64,000 nt of DNA from NCBI RefSeq assembly GCF_036786105.1, contig NZ_DAIQRQ010000025.1:1-64000 (forward strand). The letters run 5' to 3'. Positions 7,569-16,168 of the stretch are shown piece after piece. How positions within the stretch are numbered: position 1 is the stretch's first letter; the number at the start of each line of letters is the position of its first letter. The DNA comes from Ohtaekwangia sp036786105 (lineage in GTDB: Bacteria > Bacteroidota > Bacteroidia > Cytophagales > Cyclobacteriaceae). The translations under genes and the position numbers were made by a program. The notes under the pieces were generated by a model. That model saw only the letters and a list, made by a program, of their open reading frames with translations, had not been told where the DNA came from and did not search any database.

Positions 7569-10273
7569 GTGGGTATATAGGTAGCGGTAGATGGGCGTGT
7601 GGTTGCCCACTCCGGCAACTCTGCATACGGTATACCTTCGAAGCCATAGGGAACGCCTGCCACTCCGTGTGGTATCTCCGTTGTTATTCGTACAGGTAGT
7701 GAGTAGGTATGCGCACCAATATGTAACGTGAGCAGGTCGCCATCCTGCAATTGCAGGTTTAAGGCATCATCCAAATAGACCAATATATAGGGCGCTTCAA
7801 TGCGCTCCGCCACCGAAGGTGAACGCGCACTCAATTCTTCCGATCCGAAAATATGATATACCGGCATCACCCACAGGTGGTCTTCCATGGGACGAAATGC
7901 TTCGGGTATACCTTTGAAATACTCAACTATTTTTCCAGCTACCGGATTCAGCAATCGTATACCCGGATCACCACCGCGCAATGATGCGCCTATCTCCTGC
8001 TGATATTTATTAACAGCTTGAACCGAGTTCCACCCCGGTGACCAGAAGAAAGGTATCATGGAAGAAGGCGGTTGGCCTCTATAACCTTCCATGGTATACG
8101 AGAGTGGTGAATCAGGGTCTTCCGGTGGCCTGGGCTCGCTTACATTCTTGTTGGCATTCATCGCGGTGCGGCCACTATAGCGATGTGGCTCACGCGGTAT
8201 ACGTTGTCCGGCCAACCGGAAGCCGGGAGGCGGAGATATAGTTTCAATGCCTTTGAGCAGCGCCTCTTCAATTGCCATAGCATTGGTTACATCTTCATAA
8301 TTCTTCCAGGCATTCATGCGTTTGTTACCGGCACTGCATCCTATATTGAGCAACCAGCGCCAGCTCTCCTGAATTACATCGGTGGCTTCATATACCTGGA
8401 AGAAGCGCTGTGCTCTTCCTTCGTTGTTTACCAGTATACCATCCGACTCGGCAAATGTACCCGCCGGTATTACTACTTCTGCACGTGCGGTAGTAGCATG
8501 TACAGAATGATCCAGTACAACAACATGTTTGCAGGCATTCAGAAAAGCATCTATATCTGCTGCGTGACCGTGGCGGTATAGATCGTTCTCTAACACAATC
8601 ACAGTATCGGCATGACCGTTCAATACAGCATTGAATGCAGCATTCAGCCGGTGACCGCCCATCATGGCGAGTCCGAGGGAATTACATTCAAGCATGGTAA
8701 ACACGAGGCCCGTCTCTGTATTCTTTTTATGAAGCGCTCCGGCAATGTTAGCAGCAGCTTTCATGAGCACATCGCTCTGGCATCCGGCACCGGATATAAT
8801 GACAGGCTTTTTCGCAGCCGACAATGCCTGGGCTATTTGTCTTGCGAGGACTTCTATGTCTTCGGAAATAGACTCTACTTCCGGAGACTCATTATCTATA
8901 GCATGTGCAACGGCCATGCCGAGTCTGGCAATATCATCCGGCGTTGCATGATAGGTAGTGGTGGCCAGTTCATCTAATTTTGTTGTATGCAGGCTGGCTA
9001 TATATAGCGGTCCCTTTTTATCCTGTACAATGCCACGCACGGCAGCATCATTCCACAATGGCACATGTATCTGTGCCGCAGCTTCCGATGGCTGCTGGCG
9101 CACCGCCTGTCGTACGGCCAGCGCCAGTATAGGAGCTGTGTTGGTTATATCTTCACCCAGAATAAAGATTGCATCGGCATCTTCCACTTCGCGCGTAGAT
9201 GGTGTTCGCACGGGCCCTTCGCCCAATATGCGAATGGCAAGCTCTGCCAGGTCGTGTTCATTATCTGAAACACCGTGGTAAAAATTCTGATCGCCTACCA
9301 ACGCCTTTAAAGTAAAATTAGCCTGCAGCGATGCACGCGGTGAACCTATACCAATGACGTTGGTATTTTTCAACAGCGCAGACACTTCTGTCAGCACCGC
9401 CTGCCGGTCAACAACCTGCTGACGAATGACTGGCTTCCGAATGCGCTCGCGTGTATTGACAAATTCATATCCGAATCGTCCGCGATCACACAGGAAGTAG
9501 CCGTTTACTTCACCATGGTAGCGGTTGGCAATCATTCGCAAAGTACCGTAACGTTCCCCCGCGATGGTGTTGCAACCGATGCTACAATGCTGGCAAATGG
9601 ATGGCGCCATGGTAAGGTCCCACTTGCGCGTATAGTGTTGCTTGAGTGTTTTGTCTGTAAATACACCGGTGGGACAAACTTCTGCGAGGTTACCGCTAAA
9701 TTCATTTTCAAGCACGCCATCTTCCGCCCGGCCAAAGTATACATTGCTGCGCGATGCAAATACATCGAGGTCTTTACCGCCTGCATAGTCTTTGTAGAAT
9801 CGCACACAGCGATAACATTGTATACAACGATTCATTTCATGATTGAGGAACGGACCGAGATATTGATTTTGATGCGTGCGTTTCTTAAACCGGAACCTGC
9901 GATAGTTATGGCCGGTCATTACCGTCATATCCTGTAAATGACAGGAGCCACCTTCATCGCATACGGCACAGTCGTGCGGATGGTTGGTCATCAGCCACTC
10001 GATTACGGTGCTGCGAAATTCTTTCGCTTCAGGATCATTGACTGATATATACTGGTTGTTCGCAACGGGCTCCATACACGACATCACCAGTCTGCCCTTC
10101 TGGTCATTTTCATCTTTATATAGTTTTACAGCACATTGCCGGCATGCTCCTACAGAACCCATGGCAGGGTGCCAGCAGAAGTATGGAACATCGAATCCCA
10201 AAGTAAGGCACGTCTCCAGCAGGTTTTTGCCGGAAGGGATTTCGTAAGGTTTATGGTCAATGTATAGTGTCAT
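7541..10273 (-). CDS. nuoG: NADH-quinone oxidoreductase subunit G (molybdopterin-type fold)
   Basis: This 910-residue iron-sulfur subunit belongs to the NADH-input module of complex I. In order it has: a plant-type [2Fe-2S] domain (cysteines around residues 33-66, with GACRQC); the His-Cys motif HPHDCAVCDEGGSCHLQD; a 4Fe-4S motif CIQCYRCVRF; and a further cluster motif CQHCSIGC near residue 230. After these comes a long region with the molybdopterin oxidoreductase fold, which in this family binds no cofactor. The C-terminal ~150 residues look like a molydopterin-dinucleotide-binding barrel. It ends 20 bases before nuoH and starts 97 bases after nuoF. Confidence 0.94.
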   Translation of the reverse strand: MTLYIDHKPYEIPSGKNLLETCLTLGFDVPYFCWHPAMGSVGACRQCAVKLYKDENDQKGRLVMSCMEPVANNQYISVNDPEAKEFRSTVIEWLMTNHPHDCAVCDEGGSCHLQDMTVMTGHNYRRFRFKKRTHQNQYLGPFLNHEMNRCIQCYRCVRFYKDYAGGKDLDVFASRSNVYFGRAEDGVLENEFSGNLAEVCPTGVFTDKTLKQHYTRKWDLTMAPSICQHCSIGCNTIAGERYGTLRMIANRYHGEVNGYFLCDRGRFGYEFVNTRERIRKPVIRQQVVDRQAVLTEVSALLKNTNVIGIGSPRASLQANFTLKALVGDQNFYHGVSDNEHDLAELAIRILGEGPVRTPSTREVEDADAIFILGEDITNTAPILALAVRQAVRQQPSEAAAQIHVPLWNDAAVRGIVQDKKGPLYIASLHTTKLDELATTTYHATPDDIARLGMAVAHAIDNESPEVESISEDIEVLARQIAQALSAAKKPVIISGAGCQSDVLMKAAANIAGALHKKNTETGLVFTMLECNSLGLAMMGGHRLNAAFNAVLNGHADTVIVLENDLYRHGHAADIDAFLNACKHVVVLDHSVHATTARAEVVIPAGTFAESDGILVNNEGRAQRFFQVYEATDVIQESWRWLLNIGCSAGNKRMNAWKNYEDVTNAMAIEEALLKGIETISPPPGFRLAGQRIPREPHRYSGRTAMNANKNVSEPRPPEDPDSPLSYTMEGYRGQPPSSMIPFFWSPGWNSVQAVNKYQQEIGASLRGGDPGIRLLNPVAGKIVEYFKGIPEAFRPMEDHLWVMPVYHIFGSEELSARSPSVAERIEAPYILVYLDDALNLQLQDGDLLTLHIGAHTYSLPVRITTEIPHGVAGVPYGFEGIPYAELPEWATTRPSTATYIPTPQPRHIKT

Positions 10274-10277
10274 GTTT

Positions 10278-10346
10278 CGGAAGTGTTGATGTGTTGGAGT
10301 GTTGAAGTGTTTGCGTGTGTGCGTGTTTAGGTGTGTACGTTCGGGA
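10278..10346. repeat. GTGTTGATGTGTTGG-type degenerate repeat
   Basis: The nuoF-nuoG gap contains gtgttgatgtgttggagtgt and then further GTGT/GTTT words. Its first 30 bases match the copy at 20171-20206 almost exactly, and the copies at 12258-12345 closely. It is not coding. Confidence 0.6.
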
Positions 10347-10370
10347 GATAAAACGTGTGTTTAGTCATCG

Positions 10371-11693
10371 CTATAGTTTAGAAATGTCGGTTATGAGGTT
10401 TTGTTTTTTGGGGAGGCCGGTGGTTAGGGATTGATTTTTCAGGGCTTCGGAAATATAGTCTTCGAAGTCTTTGCGAAAATATTTGATGGCACTTTGTAAA
10501 GGCTCCATGGCTCCGGGGGCGAGCGCACAGAAAGTGTTGCCGGGGCCTAAATATTTAGTATGAAACTCAAGCAGGTTTATATCACCTGCTTCTCCCTTCC
10601 CTTCCTGCAAAGCATGCAGTATCTTTTCAATCCACGGCAATCCTTCGCGACAAGGAGTACAAAAGCCGCACGACTCTTGTGCAAAGAAGTGTATCAGGTT
10701 TTTGACGAAGCCTACTACGGAAGTTTTATCATCCAGTACAATCATGGTGCCTGTACCCAGGCGACTGCCGGCGGCTGCAACCGAAGCATAATCCATCTTT
10801 ACATCCAGGTGCTGTTCTACTAAAAAATCAGTAGAGGCGCCACCGGGTAAAACACCTCTGAATTTTACCCCGTCTTGCATGCCACCCGCATGCTCTTCGA
10901 TCAGCTCGCGTACGGTAACTCCCATCGGTAATTCCCACAGGCCGGGATGTTTTACTTTACCACTTACGCCATATAGCTTGGTACCTGCATCATTCGTGCG
11001 ACTTAATTTCTGAAACCAGTCGGCTCCTTTATTGACGATGTGCGGTATACAACTCACCGTCTCTACGTTGTTTACAATAGTAGGTCTTCCGAACAATCCA
11101 CTCACTTGTGGAAAGGGTGGCTTAGCGCGTGGTGTAGCCCGTTTTCCTTCGAGAGAATTCAGTAATGCTGTTTCTTCGCCGCACATATAGCGGCCTACAC
11201 CGGTATGCAAATGCATTTCGAGGTGATAGCCCGTACCAAGTATATTTTCGCCAAGGTAGCCGGCATCGTAGGCTTCCTGTATAGCAAAGCGCAATGTATT
11301 CGCAGCTTCCTTATAAGCCCAGCGTAAGAAGATAAACGATATATCAGCCTGCAAAGCAAATGCCGATACAATCATTCCTTCAATCAATTGATGAGGAGCA
11401 CTCTCCAGCAGCAGACGATCTTTAAATGTACCGGGCTCCATTTCATCGGCATTCACAATGAAATATTTAGGCGATGGCGCATCCATCGGCACAAAGCTCC
11501 ATTTCAGTCCTGTGGAGAAACCGGCTCCTCCTCTGCCCCGCAGATTCGATTCCTTCACTACAGTCTGTATATCTTTAGGAGTCATCTCTTTCAACGCTTT
11601 CCGCACAGACTGATATCCACCCATCTTCTCATACTCTCCCAGCGATAGCGGCCTGCGGTCGGCACGAATATGTTCTGTTAGCGGTCGTTCCAT
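10371..11693 (-). CDS. nuoF: NADH-quinone oxidoreductase subunit F (FMN, NADH site)
   Basis: This 440-residue subunit binds NADH, FMN and one [4Fe-4S] cluster, and catalyses electron entry into complex I. The glycine-rich nucleotide motif LRGRGGAGFSTGLKW lies near residue 52. The cluster motif SCGFCTPCREGLPW lies near residue 342, with the fourth cysteine in NTFCALAPGA near residue 385. Length and domain order are normal. Its presence with nuoE and nuoG means this complex can oxidise NADH directly. Many Bacteroidota have an 11-subunit form that cannot. Confidence 0.96.
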   Translation of the reverse strand: MERPLTEHIRADRRPLSLGEYEKMGGYQSVRKALKEMTPKDIQTVVKESNLRGRGGAGFSTGLKWSFVPMDAPSPKYFIVNADEMEPGTFKDRLLLESAPHQLIEGMIVSAFALQADISFIFLRWAYKEAANTLRFAIQEAYDAGYLGENILGTGYHLEMHLHTGVGRYMCGEETALLNSLEGKRATPRAKPPFPQVSGLFGRPTIVNNVETVSCIPHIVNKGADWFQKLSRTNDAGTKLYGVSGKVKHPGLWELPMGVTVRELIEEHAGGMQDGVKFRGVLPGGASTDFLVEQHLDVKMDYASVAAAGSRLGTGTMIVLDDKTSVVGFVKNLIHFFAQESCGFCTPCREGLPWIEKILHALQEGKGEAGDINLLEFHTKYLGPGNTFCALAPGAMEPLQSAIKYFRKDFEDYISEALKNQSLTTGLPKKQNLITDISKL

Positions 11694-11703
11694 ATTGAAA
11701 AAT

Positions 11704-11733
11704 AGTTATGAGCTTTTAGCTGTGAGCTGCGAG
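11704..11733. repeat. Short AGCTGCGAG-type degenerate repeat
   Basis: The sequence tatgagcttttagctgtgag, continued by ctgcgagag, lies upstream of nuoF. It shares words with the blocks at 5827 and 14906. It is next to a strong hairpin at 11736-11780. Confidence 0.4.
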
Positions 11734-11735
11734 AG

Positions 11736-11780
11736 TCTCATCTAAAACCTTTCTCCTTTGGAGAAGGGTTTTAGATGAGG
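11736..11780. repeat. Long perfect-type hairpin between nuoE and nuoF
   Basis: The left arm TCTCATCTAAAACCTTTCTCC (11736-11756) and the right arm 11760-11780 are complementary at 19 of 21 positions, with a three-base loop. There is no adjacent T run on the minus strand, so it is not a standard terminator. It could be an RNA processing or mRNA-stability element that sets the ratio of the NuoE and NuoF parts of the transcript, or simply a mobile palindromic repeat. The structure is directly visible; its function is inference. Confidence 0.6.
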
Positions 11781-11789
11781 CTACATTCG

Positions 11790-12254
11790 CTAAGTATATT
11801 TCTCCAGTATCTCTTTTACCTGTTCAACTTTTATATCACTGTATAGATCGTGATCGATCATCAGCGCGGGGGCATGATTGCATATACCGAGGCATGGATT
11901 CGGCAAGAGCGTAAAGCGATTATCGGCTGTCGTCTCGCCATACTTGATGGACAGCTGCTGCATGATAGCTTCGCGTATATTCTCGTATCCCATTACCCAG
12001 CATGATATACTGTCGCATATCAGTATAATATGCCTTCCTACCGGCTTGCGGAAAATGAGATTGTAGAATGTAGCTACTGAATCCAGTTCCTCTGCCGACA
12101 TGTGCAGATACTCGGCTATATCTTTGAGACTATCATCCGATATCCACCTTCGGTGCTCCTGCACTACCTTCAGCGCCTCAATACAAGCCGCCTTCCGATA
12201 CGGCACCACCCGAATCGCTTCTTCTATTTCGTGTACTTCTTCGAGGGAAAGCAT
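11790..12254 (-). CDS. nuoE: NADH-quinone oxidoreductase subunit E ([2Fe-2S])
   Basis: This 154-residue thioredoxin-fold subunit carries cluster N1a. The cysteine pattern is the expected one: C-x4-C (CDSISC, near residue 80) and C-x3-C (CLGIC, near residue 121). The N-terminal helical part contains the usual ALKVVQEHRRWIS segment. It sits between nuoCD and nuoF, with gaps of 89 and 96 bases that both contain repeats. Length is typical for the family. Confidence 0.95.
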   Translation of the reverse strand: MLSLEEVHEIEEAIRVVPYRKAACIEALKVVQEHRRWISDDSLKDIAEYLHMSAEELDSVATFYNLIFRKPVGRHIILICDSISCWVMGYENIREAIMQQLSIKYGETTADNRFTLLPNPCLGICNHAPALMIDHDLYSDIKVEQVKEILEKYT

Positions 12255-12257
12255 TTC

Positions 12258-12345
12258 TTTATGTGTTGATGTGTTGGGGTGTTGAAGTTAGTGGTTTCGG
12301 GTATTTCACTTAAATACCTGAACACATCAACACTCCAACACGATT
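12258..12345. repeat. Inverted pair of GTGTTGATGTGTTGG-type repeats
   Basis: The nuoCD-nuoE gap holds one copy in plus orientation (tgtgttgatgtgttggggtg, about 12262-12284) and one in the opposite orientation (aacacatcaacactccaaca, about 12321-12340). The two copies could pair into an imperfect stem around a ~40-base loop. Words are the same as at 10278 and 20171. Confidence 0.6.
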
Positions 12346-14092
12346 AACGGTCAATATCAGCAAGCACATAATCCATCGCTCCGAGGATGCTGAGCATGTC
12401 GGCTACGGTATAGCCTTTGCTGATGTAGGGCAGCATCTGCATGTGGGGGAATGATGGCGTGCGGACTCTTACACGATAGGGCGATGTGTTGCCATCACTT
12501 ATCGCATAATAACTGTTGGCTCCTTTGGTTGCTTCAATGCAACTCATCGCTTCGCCTGCAGGAATAACCGGGCCCCAGCTCACACCGAGAAAGTGTGTGA
12601 TGAGGGTTTCGATATCCTTCATGGTATGTTTCTTTACCGGAGGTGTTGCCAGCGGATGATCAGCTTTATAGTCACCATCGGGCATATACTTCAGGCATTG
12701 TTCAATAATGCGCAGGCTCTGGCGCATCTCTTCCACACGCACTACAGCCCGATCGTAGCAATCGCCGTTGTGCGCAATGGGTATATCAAAATTGAATTTA
12801 TCGTAGCCGGAATAAGGTTGCTTCTTCCGGAAGTCCCATTCAAAACCACAGGCGCGGAGTCCTGGTCCGGTAACGCCCCACTCGATGGCTTCTTCTTTGG
12901 TAAATATACCGATGCCTACGGTACGGGCCTTGAATATACTGTTCCTCATGACCATGGCATCGTATTCTTTCAATCGCTTCGGGAAGTAGTCGATAAAGTT
13001 TTTCACTAACGTCTCCCAGCCTTTCGGCAGATCCTGCGCTACACCGCCTATACGAAACCAGTTCGGGTGCATGCGTCCTCCGCATACTGCTTCTACTACA
13101 TCAAAGATTTTTTCACGATCGTTGAACATATAGAACACCGGAGAGAGCTGCCCTATATCCTGTGCAAAGGTTCCATACCACACCAGGTGACTGGCGATGC
13201 GAAAGAACTCACACATCATCACGCGAATTACCTGGGCACGCTCGGGCACTTCTATACCCGCCAGCTTTTCTACGGCAAGCAGGTAAGCCAGATTGTTATT
13301 TACACCACCGAGATAATCGACACGATCGGTATACGGTATATACGTATGCCATGATTGCCGCTCTGCCATCTTCTCTGCACCGCGATGGTGAAATCCTATA
13401 TCCGGCACAGCATCCACTATATCTTCGCCATCGAGTTGCAATACAATGCGCAGCACACCGTGTGTGCCGGGGTGTTGCGGGCCGATGTTGAGGAACATGA
13501 AATCAGAATCTTCCTGTTGTGTTTTCATGCCCCAGTCTTCCGGACGGAATTGCAATGCAGCCTGCTCGCGATCCTGTTTCTCATCAAACAGCCGAAAAGG
13601 TCCCATCTCCGTTGCACGTGCCGGATGTTCTTTACGCAGCGGATTACCTTCCCACGATTCCGGCATCAATATCCTGCGCAGGTGCGGATGACCATCGAAG
13701 CGTATACCAAACATATCGAACACTTCACGCTCATACCAGTTCGCATTCGCCCACAGCTTCGTGATGCTGGGCACGGTAGGAAACTCTCCCTTGAGGGCAA
13801 CTTTTAAGCGAATGAAACTATTCCGATCAAATGAAAAGAGGTGATATAACAAAGTAAAATTATCGGAGGGATAATCGGAGTCACGTTTACGACTTCGTTC
13901 GTCAATGGCCGAGAGATCAAATAACAATATATAGGGCTTGGGAATGCCCGTTTTCAGGAACTGTAGTATATCTTTTATTTTGCTGAACGGAATCCATACC
14001 GTAACGATATCGTCTTTTGCGGCTTGTACGGTAACGGCATCGTCACCAAACTGCCGCTGCAAAAGTTCTGTTGGATTACTGCTTGTTTCCAT
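12344..14092 (-). CDS. nuoCD: NADH-quinone oxidoreductase subunit C/D fusion
   Basis: This 582-residue protein joins NuoC (about residues 1-175) and NuoD (the rest). NuoC is recognised by the ANWYEREVFDMFGIRFDGHPHLRRILMP region. NuoD is recognised by FLNIGPQHPGTHGVLRIVL and by the quinone-site histidine and following residues. The fused length matches E. coli NuoCD. I chose the ATG at 14092, giving METSSNPTELL. A TTG 26 codons upstream is in frame, but that extension looks unlike the family. The gene lies 132 bases downstream of nuoB. Confidence 0.94.
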   Translation of the reverse strand: METSSNPTELLQRQFGDDAVTVQAAKDDIVTVWIPFSKIKDILQFLKTGIPKPYILLFDLSAIDERSRKRDSDYPSDNFTLLYHLFSFDRNSFIRLKVALKGEFPTVPSITKLWANANWYEREVFDMFGIRFDGHPHLRRILMPESWEGNPLRKEHPARATEMGPFRLFDEKQDREQAALQFRPEDWGMKTQQEDSDFMFLNIGPQHPGTHGVLRIVLQLDGEDIVDAVPDIGFHHRGAEKMAERQSWHTYIPYTDRVDYLGGVNNNLAYLLAVEKLAGIEVPERAQVIRVMMCEFFRIASHLVWYGTFAQDIGQLSPVFYMFNDREKIFDVVEAVCGGRMHPNWFRIGGVAQDLPKGWETLVKNFIDYFPKRLKEYDAMVMRNSIFKARTVGIGIFTKEEAIEWGVTGPGLRACGFEWDFRKKQPYSGYDKFNFDIPIAHNGDCYDRAVVRVEEMRQSLRIIEQCLKYMPDGDYKADHPLATPPVKKHTMKDIETLITHFLGVSWGPVIPAGEAMSCIEATKGANSYYAISDGNTSPYRVRVRTPSFPHMQMLPYISKGYTVADMLSILGAMDYVLADIDR

Positions 14093-14224
14093 GGCGAAGA
14101 GAATTTTAAATTCACTCCGGCTGCGCTTAAGAAGAAAATTTTGCAAAGAGAAGATCGATCCTATAGACAAGCTTCAGTCCCCTCCTTGCAAAATAGATGG
14201 GCCGTATGTAGCGAAGTCGGAACG

Positions 14225-14869
14225 CTATATTTCCTCGGGTGTACGGAACGTTACCATTTGTTGCCGTGCTTCCCGTTTGGTTTCCTTCACTGATATTTTT
14301 TCAGGCTTGATTACACCTTGCTCGCCGATCACCCAACTCAATGGGCGTTTTTCTTGACCAACACTTTTTGAAAGCAACACCAGGCCTTCCATAAAAGCAT
14401 CGGGCCGCGGAGGACATCCCGGTACATATACATCTACCGGCATAAATTTGTCAACTCCCTGTACTACACTATATATATCGTACATGCCACCGGAATTGGC
14501 GCACGATCCCATTGAAATTACCCAGCGCGGTTCCATCATCTGTTCATAGAGTCGCTTGATAATTGGTGCCATTTTGATGAAAACAGTTCCGGCAATGATC
14601 ATAACATCTGCCTCGCGCGGTGTGCCCCGAATTACTTCTGCACCAAAGCGCGCCACATCATATTTAGGCGTCATGCTCGTAGCCATCTCCACAAAGCAGC
14701 ACGATAGTCCAAAGTGAAAAGGCCACATCGAATTACGCCTTCCCCACGCCAACAGGCTTTGCATGCTGGTAAGCATTACACTTTGCTTTACCGCTTCTTC
14801 CATTGAGCTCGTGCCTTGCACGGCAGCACCGGAACCATTTCCATTTGTATGTGAAAGCCACCAGTTCAT
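14225..14869 (-). CDS. nuoB: NADH-quinone oxidoreductase subunit B ([4Fe-4S] N2)
   Basis: This 214-residue subunit holds the terminal N2 cluster, which reduces quinone. The cluster ligands are visible as the tandem cysteines of FGLSCCFVEM, the cysteine of SMGSCANSGGMYD, and that of YVPGCPPRPDAF. The N-terminal 35 residues are Ser/Gly-rich and not conserved. The C-terminal 40 residues are basic and Lys/Glu-rich, extending beyond the core. It lies second in the operon after nuoA, separated from it by 315 bases with no gene. Confidence 0.95.
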   Translation of the reverse strand: MNWWLSHTNGNGSGAAVQGTSSMEEAVKQSVMLTSMQSLLAWGRRNSMWPFHFGLSCCFVEMATSMTPKYDVARFGAEVIRGTPREADVMIIAGTVFIKMAPIIKRLYEQMMEPRWVISMGSCANSGGMYDIYSVVQGVDKFMPVDVYVPGCPPRPDAFMEGLVLLSKSVGQEKRPLSWVIGEQGVIKPEKISVKETKREARQQMVTFRTPEEI

Positions 14870-15184
14870 GTTTTTCTTGATAGTTCTATGTTCGTAGTAG
14901 TAACGTGTGGGGAAGCTGCTGGCTACCGGAGTATAGTTTTACATTCGTTGATCGGTGTTCCTTGTTCGTTATTCGGTTAAGAGCTGCTAGCTACTAGCTG
15001 CTAGCTTCTAGAGGTCCGAGCCAGCGGTATAGTGTGTGTCCTTGATATATATACTTCTACTTTCGTTGATCGATATTATTTGTTCAATGTTCAACGTTCA
15101 CTGCACTATTCTTTTCCTCTCGCAGCTCATGGCTCAAAGCTCGCAGCTATTTCAAGCAGCCAGTGGCCTGTAGTCAGCAGCTAC
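14870..15184. repeat. nuoA-nuoB gap: degenerate repeats, no gene
   Basis: This 315-base gap has no credible reading frame. It contains two blocks of AGCTGCTAGC-type words (about 14975-15015, with gctgctagctactagctgct, and about 15115-15180). Between them are short GTTGATCG/TTCGTTATTC words, at about 14945-14975 and 15062-15095. Such a large gap between the first two genes of a nuo operon is unusual. I saw no terminator in it. Confidence 0.55.
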
Positions 15185-15610
15185 CTACTGTCCAGCGCTC
15201 ATCTTCCTATATGCTTTCAATATCTTTTTCCCATCGGGGCCGAAGTCGAGAGCGCCTGCACGCCACTCGTATATAAGTACTACTACCAGCAGGATCAGGA
15301 ATACGATCACGCCAGTATAGCCATACCATCCCAGTTCGCGGAAGGCTATTGCCCACGAGAAAATAAAAATCGTTTCGACATCGAAGATGACGAAGAGCAT
15401 AGCAACCAGGTAGAACTGGGCAGAGAAACGGATGCGTGCAGAGCCGGTGCTGAGTATACCACCTTCGTACGGATCGTGGGTGGCGCGTTCGTTATGATGT
15501 TGGCCTAATATATAGGAGAGTCCGAGCATGGCTCCTACCAGACTCAATACGATCAGCCCGTACACGAATAAAGGCCAAAGCGAAGCACTATGTTCTGTTG
15601 GAGTTTCCAA
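15185..15610 (-). CDS. nuoA: NADH-quinone oxidoreductase subunit A
   Basis: This 141-residue protein with three helices is the first gene of the nuo operon. The family signature is clear: the loop with DPYEGGI (around residue 46) and the second helix with FYLVAMLFVIFDVETIF, which contains the conserved Asp and Glu. The third helix is followed by a C-terminal tail rich in Lys. NuoA packs against NuoH and NuoJ in the membrane arm. The ATG at 15610 is followed upstream by a 117-base gap to the CBS-domain gene. Confidence 0.94.
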   Translation of the reverse strand: METPTEHSASLWPLFVYGLIVLSLVGAMLGLSYILGQHHNERATHDPYEGGILSTGSARIRFSAQFYLVAMLFVIFDVETIFIFSWAIAFRELGWYGYTGVIVFLILLVVVLIYEWRAGALDFGPDGKKILKAYRKMSAGQ

Positions 15611-15681
15611 CGTAGTGGCTTTTTAAGAACCTTATACCGAATACTTTTTCGATCTGCGGGCGTATGTCTGCAGAGGGAAGT

Positions 15682-15718
15682 GCAAAAGAAAACGCGAGCA
15701 ATTCAGATTACTCGCGTC
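15682..15718 (-). terminator. Intrinsic terminator after the CBS-domain gene
   Basis: On the minus strand, the stem ACGCGAG/CTCGCGT with a 12-base loop (15692-15717) is followed by TTTTCTTTT. It lies 10 bases past the stop of the CBS gene, so it separates that gene's transcript from the nuo operon. Confidence 0.7.
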
Positions 15719-15727
15719 ACGTCAGGC

Positions 15728-16168
15728 TTACTGATGATGACCTGTGATGTAAAATTCCAGGTCTTCGATGATGCCACGTTGTTCCTCCATGATGAAACGA
15801 ACAACGTCACCAATCGAGATCATGCCTACCAACTCCCCATCGTCTACCACGGGTAAATGACGAATGAAACGGTTGGTCATAGTCTTCATGCAATCTTCGA
15901 TGCTGGTGTCGGGAGAAACCGTTACCGGGTTTTCAGTCATGATCTCTCCTATTAACGTATCTTTCGAAGATTTACCTTTCAGAATCAGCTTGCGGGCATA
16001 GTCACGTTCTGTGAAAATTCCCATCAAGTGTCCCTGAGCATCGGTGATCAGAAGTCCACCGATATTCTTGAGCGACATTAACTCTATAGCTTTATAGACA
16101 GTTACCGAAGGAGCAACGGAAAAGACAACACTTCCCTTGCTCTGAAGGATGTTTCTAACTTTTCCCAT
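15728..16168 (-). CDS. Two-CBS-domain protein
   Basis: This 146-residue cytoplasmic protein consists of a tandem CBS pair (Bateman module) and little else. The first CBS spans about residues 8-62, with TDAQGHLMGIFTERDYARK. The second spans about residues 74-130, with VVDDGELVGMISIGDVVR. Such stand-alone pairs bind adenine nucleotides and act as energy-state sensors; the partner protein is unknown here. It lies upstream of nuoA in the same orientation, but a terminator separates them. A function linked to respiration is possible but unproven. Confidence 0.85.
   Translation of the reverse strand: MGKVRNILQSKGSVVFSVAPSVTVYKAIELMSLKNIGGLLITDAQGHLMGIFTERDYARKLILKGKSSKDTLIGEIMTENPVTVSPDTSIEDCMKTMTNRFIRHLPVVDDGELVGMISIGDVVRFIMEEQRGIIEDLEFYITGHHQ

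Noticed and set aside
14870..15184. tRNA or small RNA gene in the nuoA-nuoB gap
   Set aside because: I looked for a cloverleaf and a CCA-like end and saw none. The sequence is made of degenerate word repeats.
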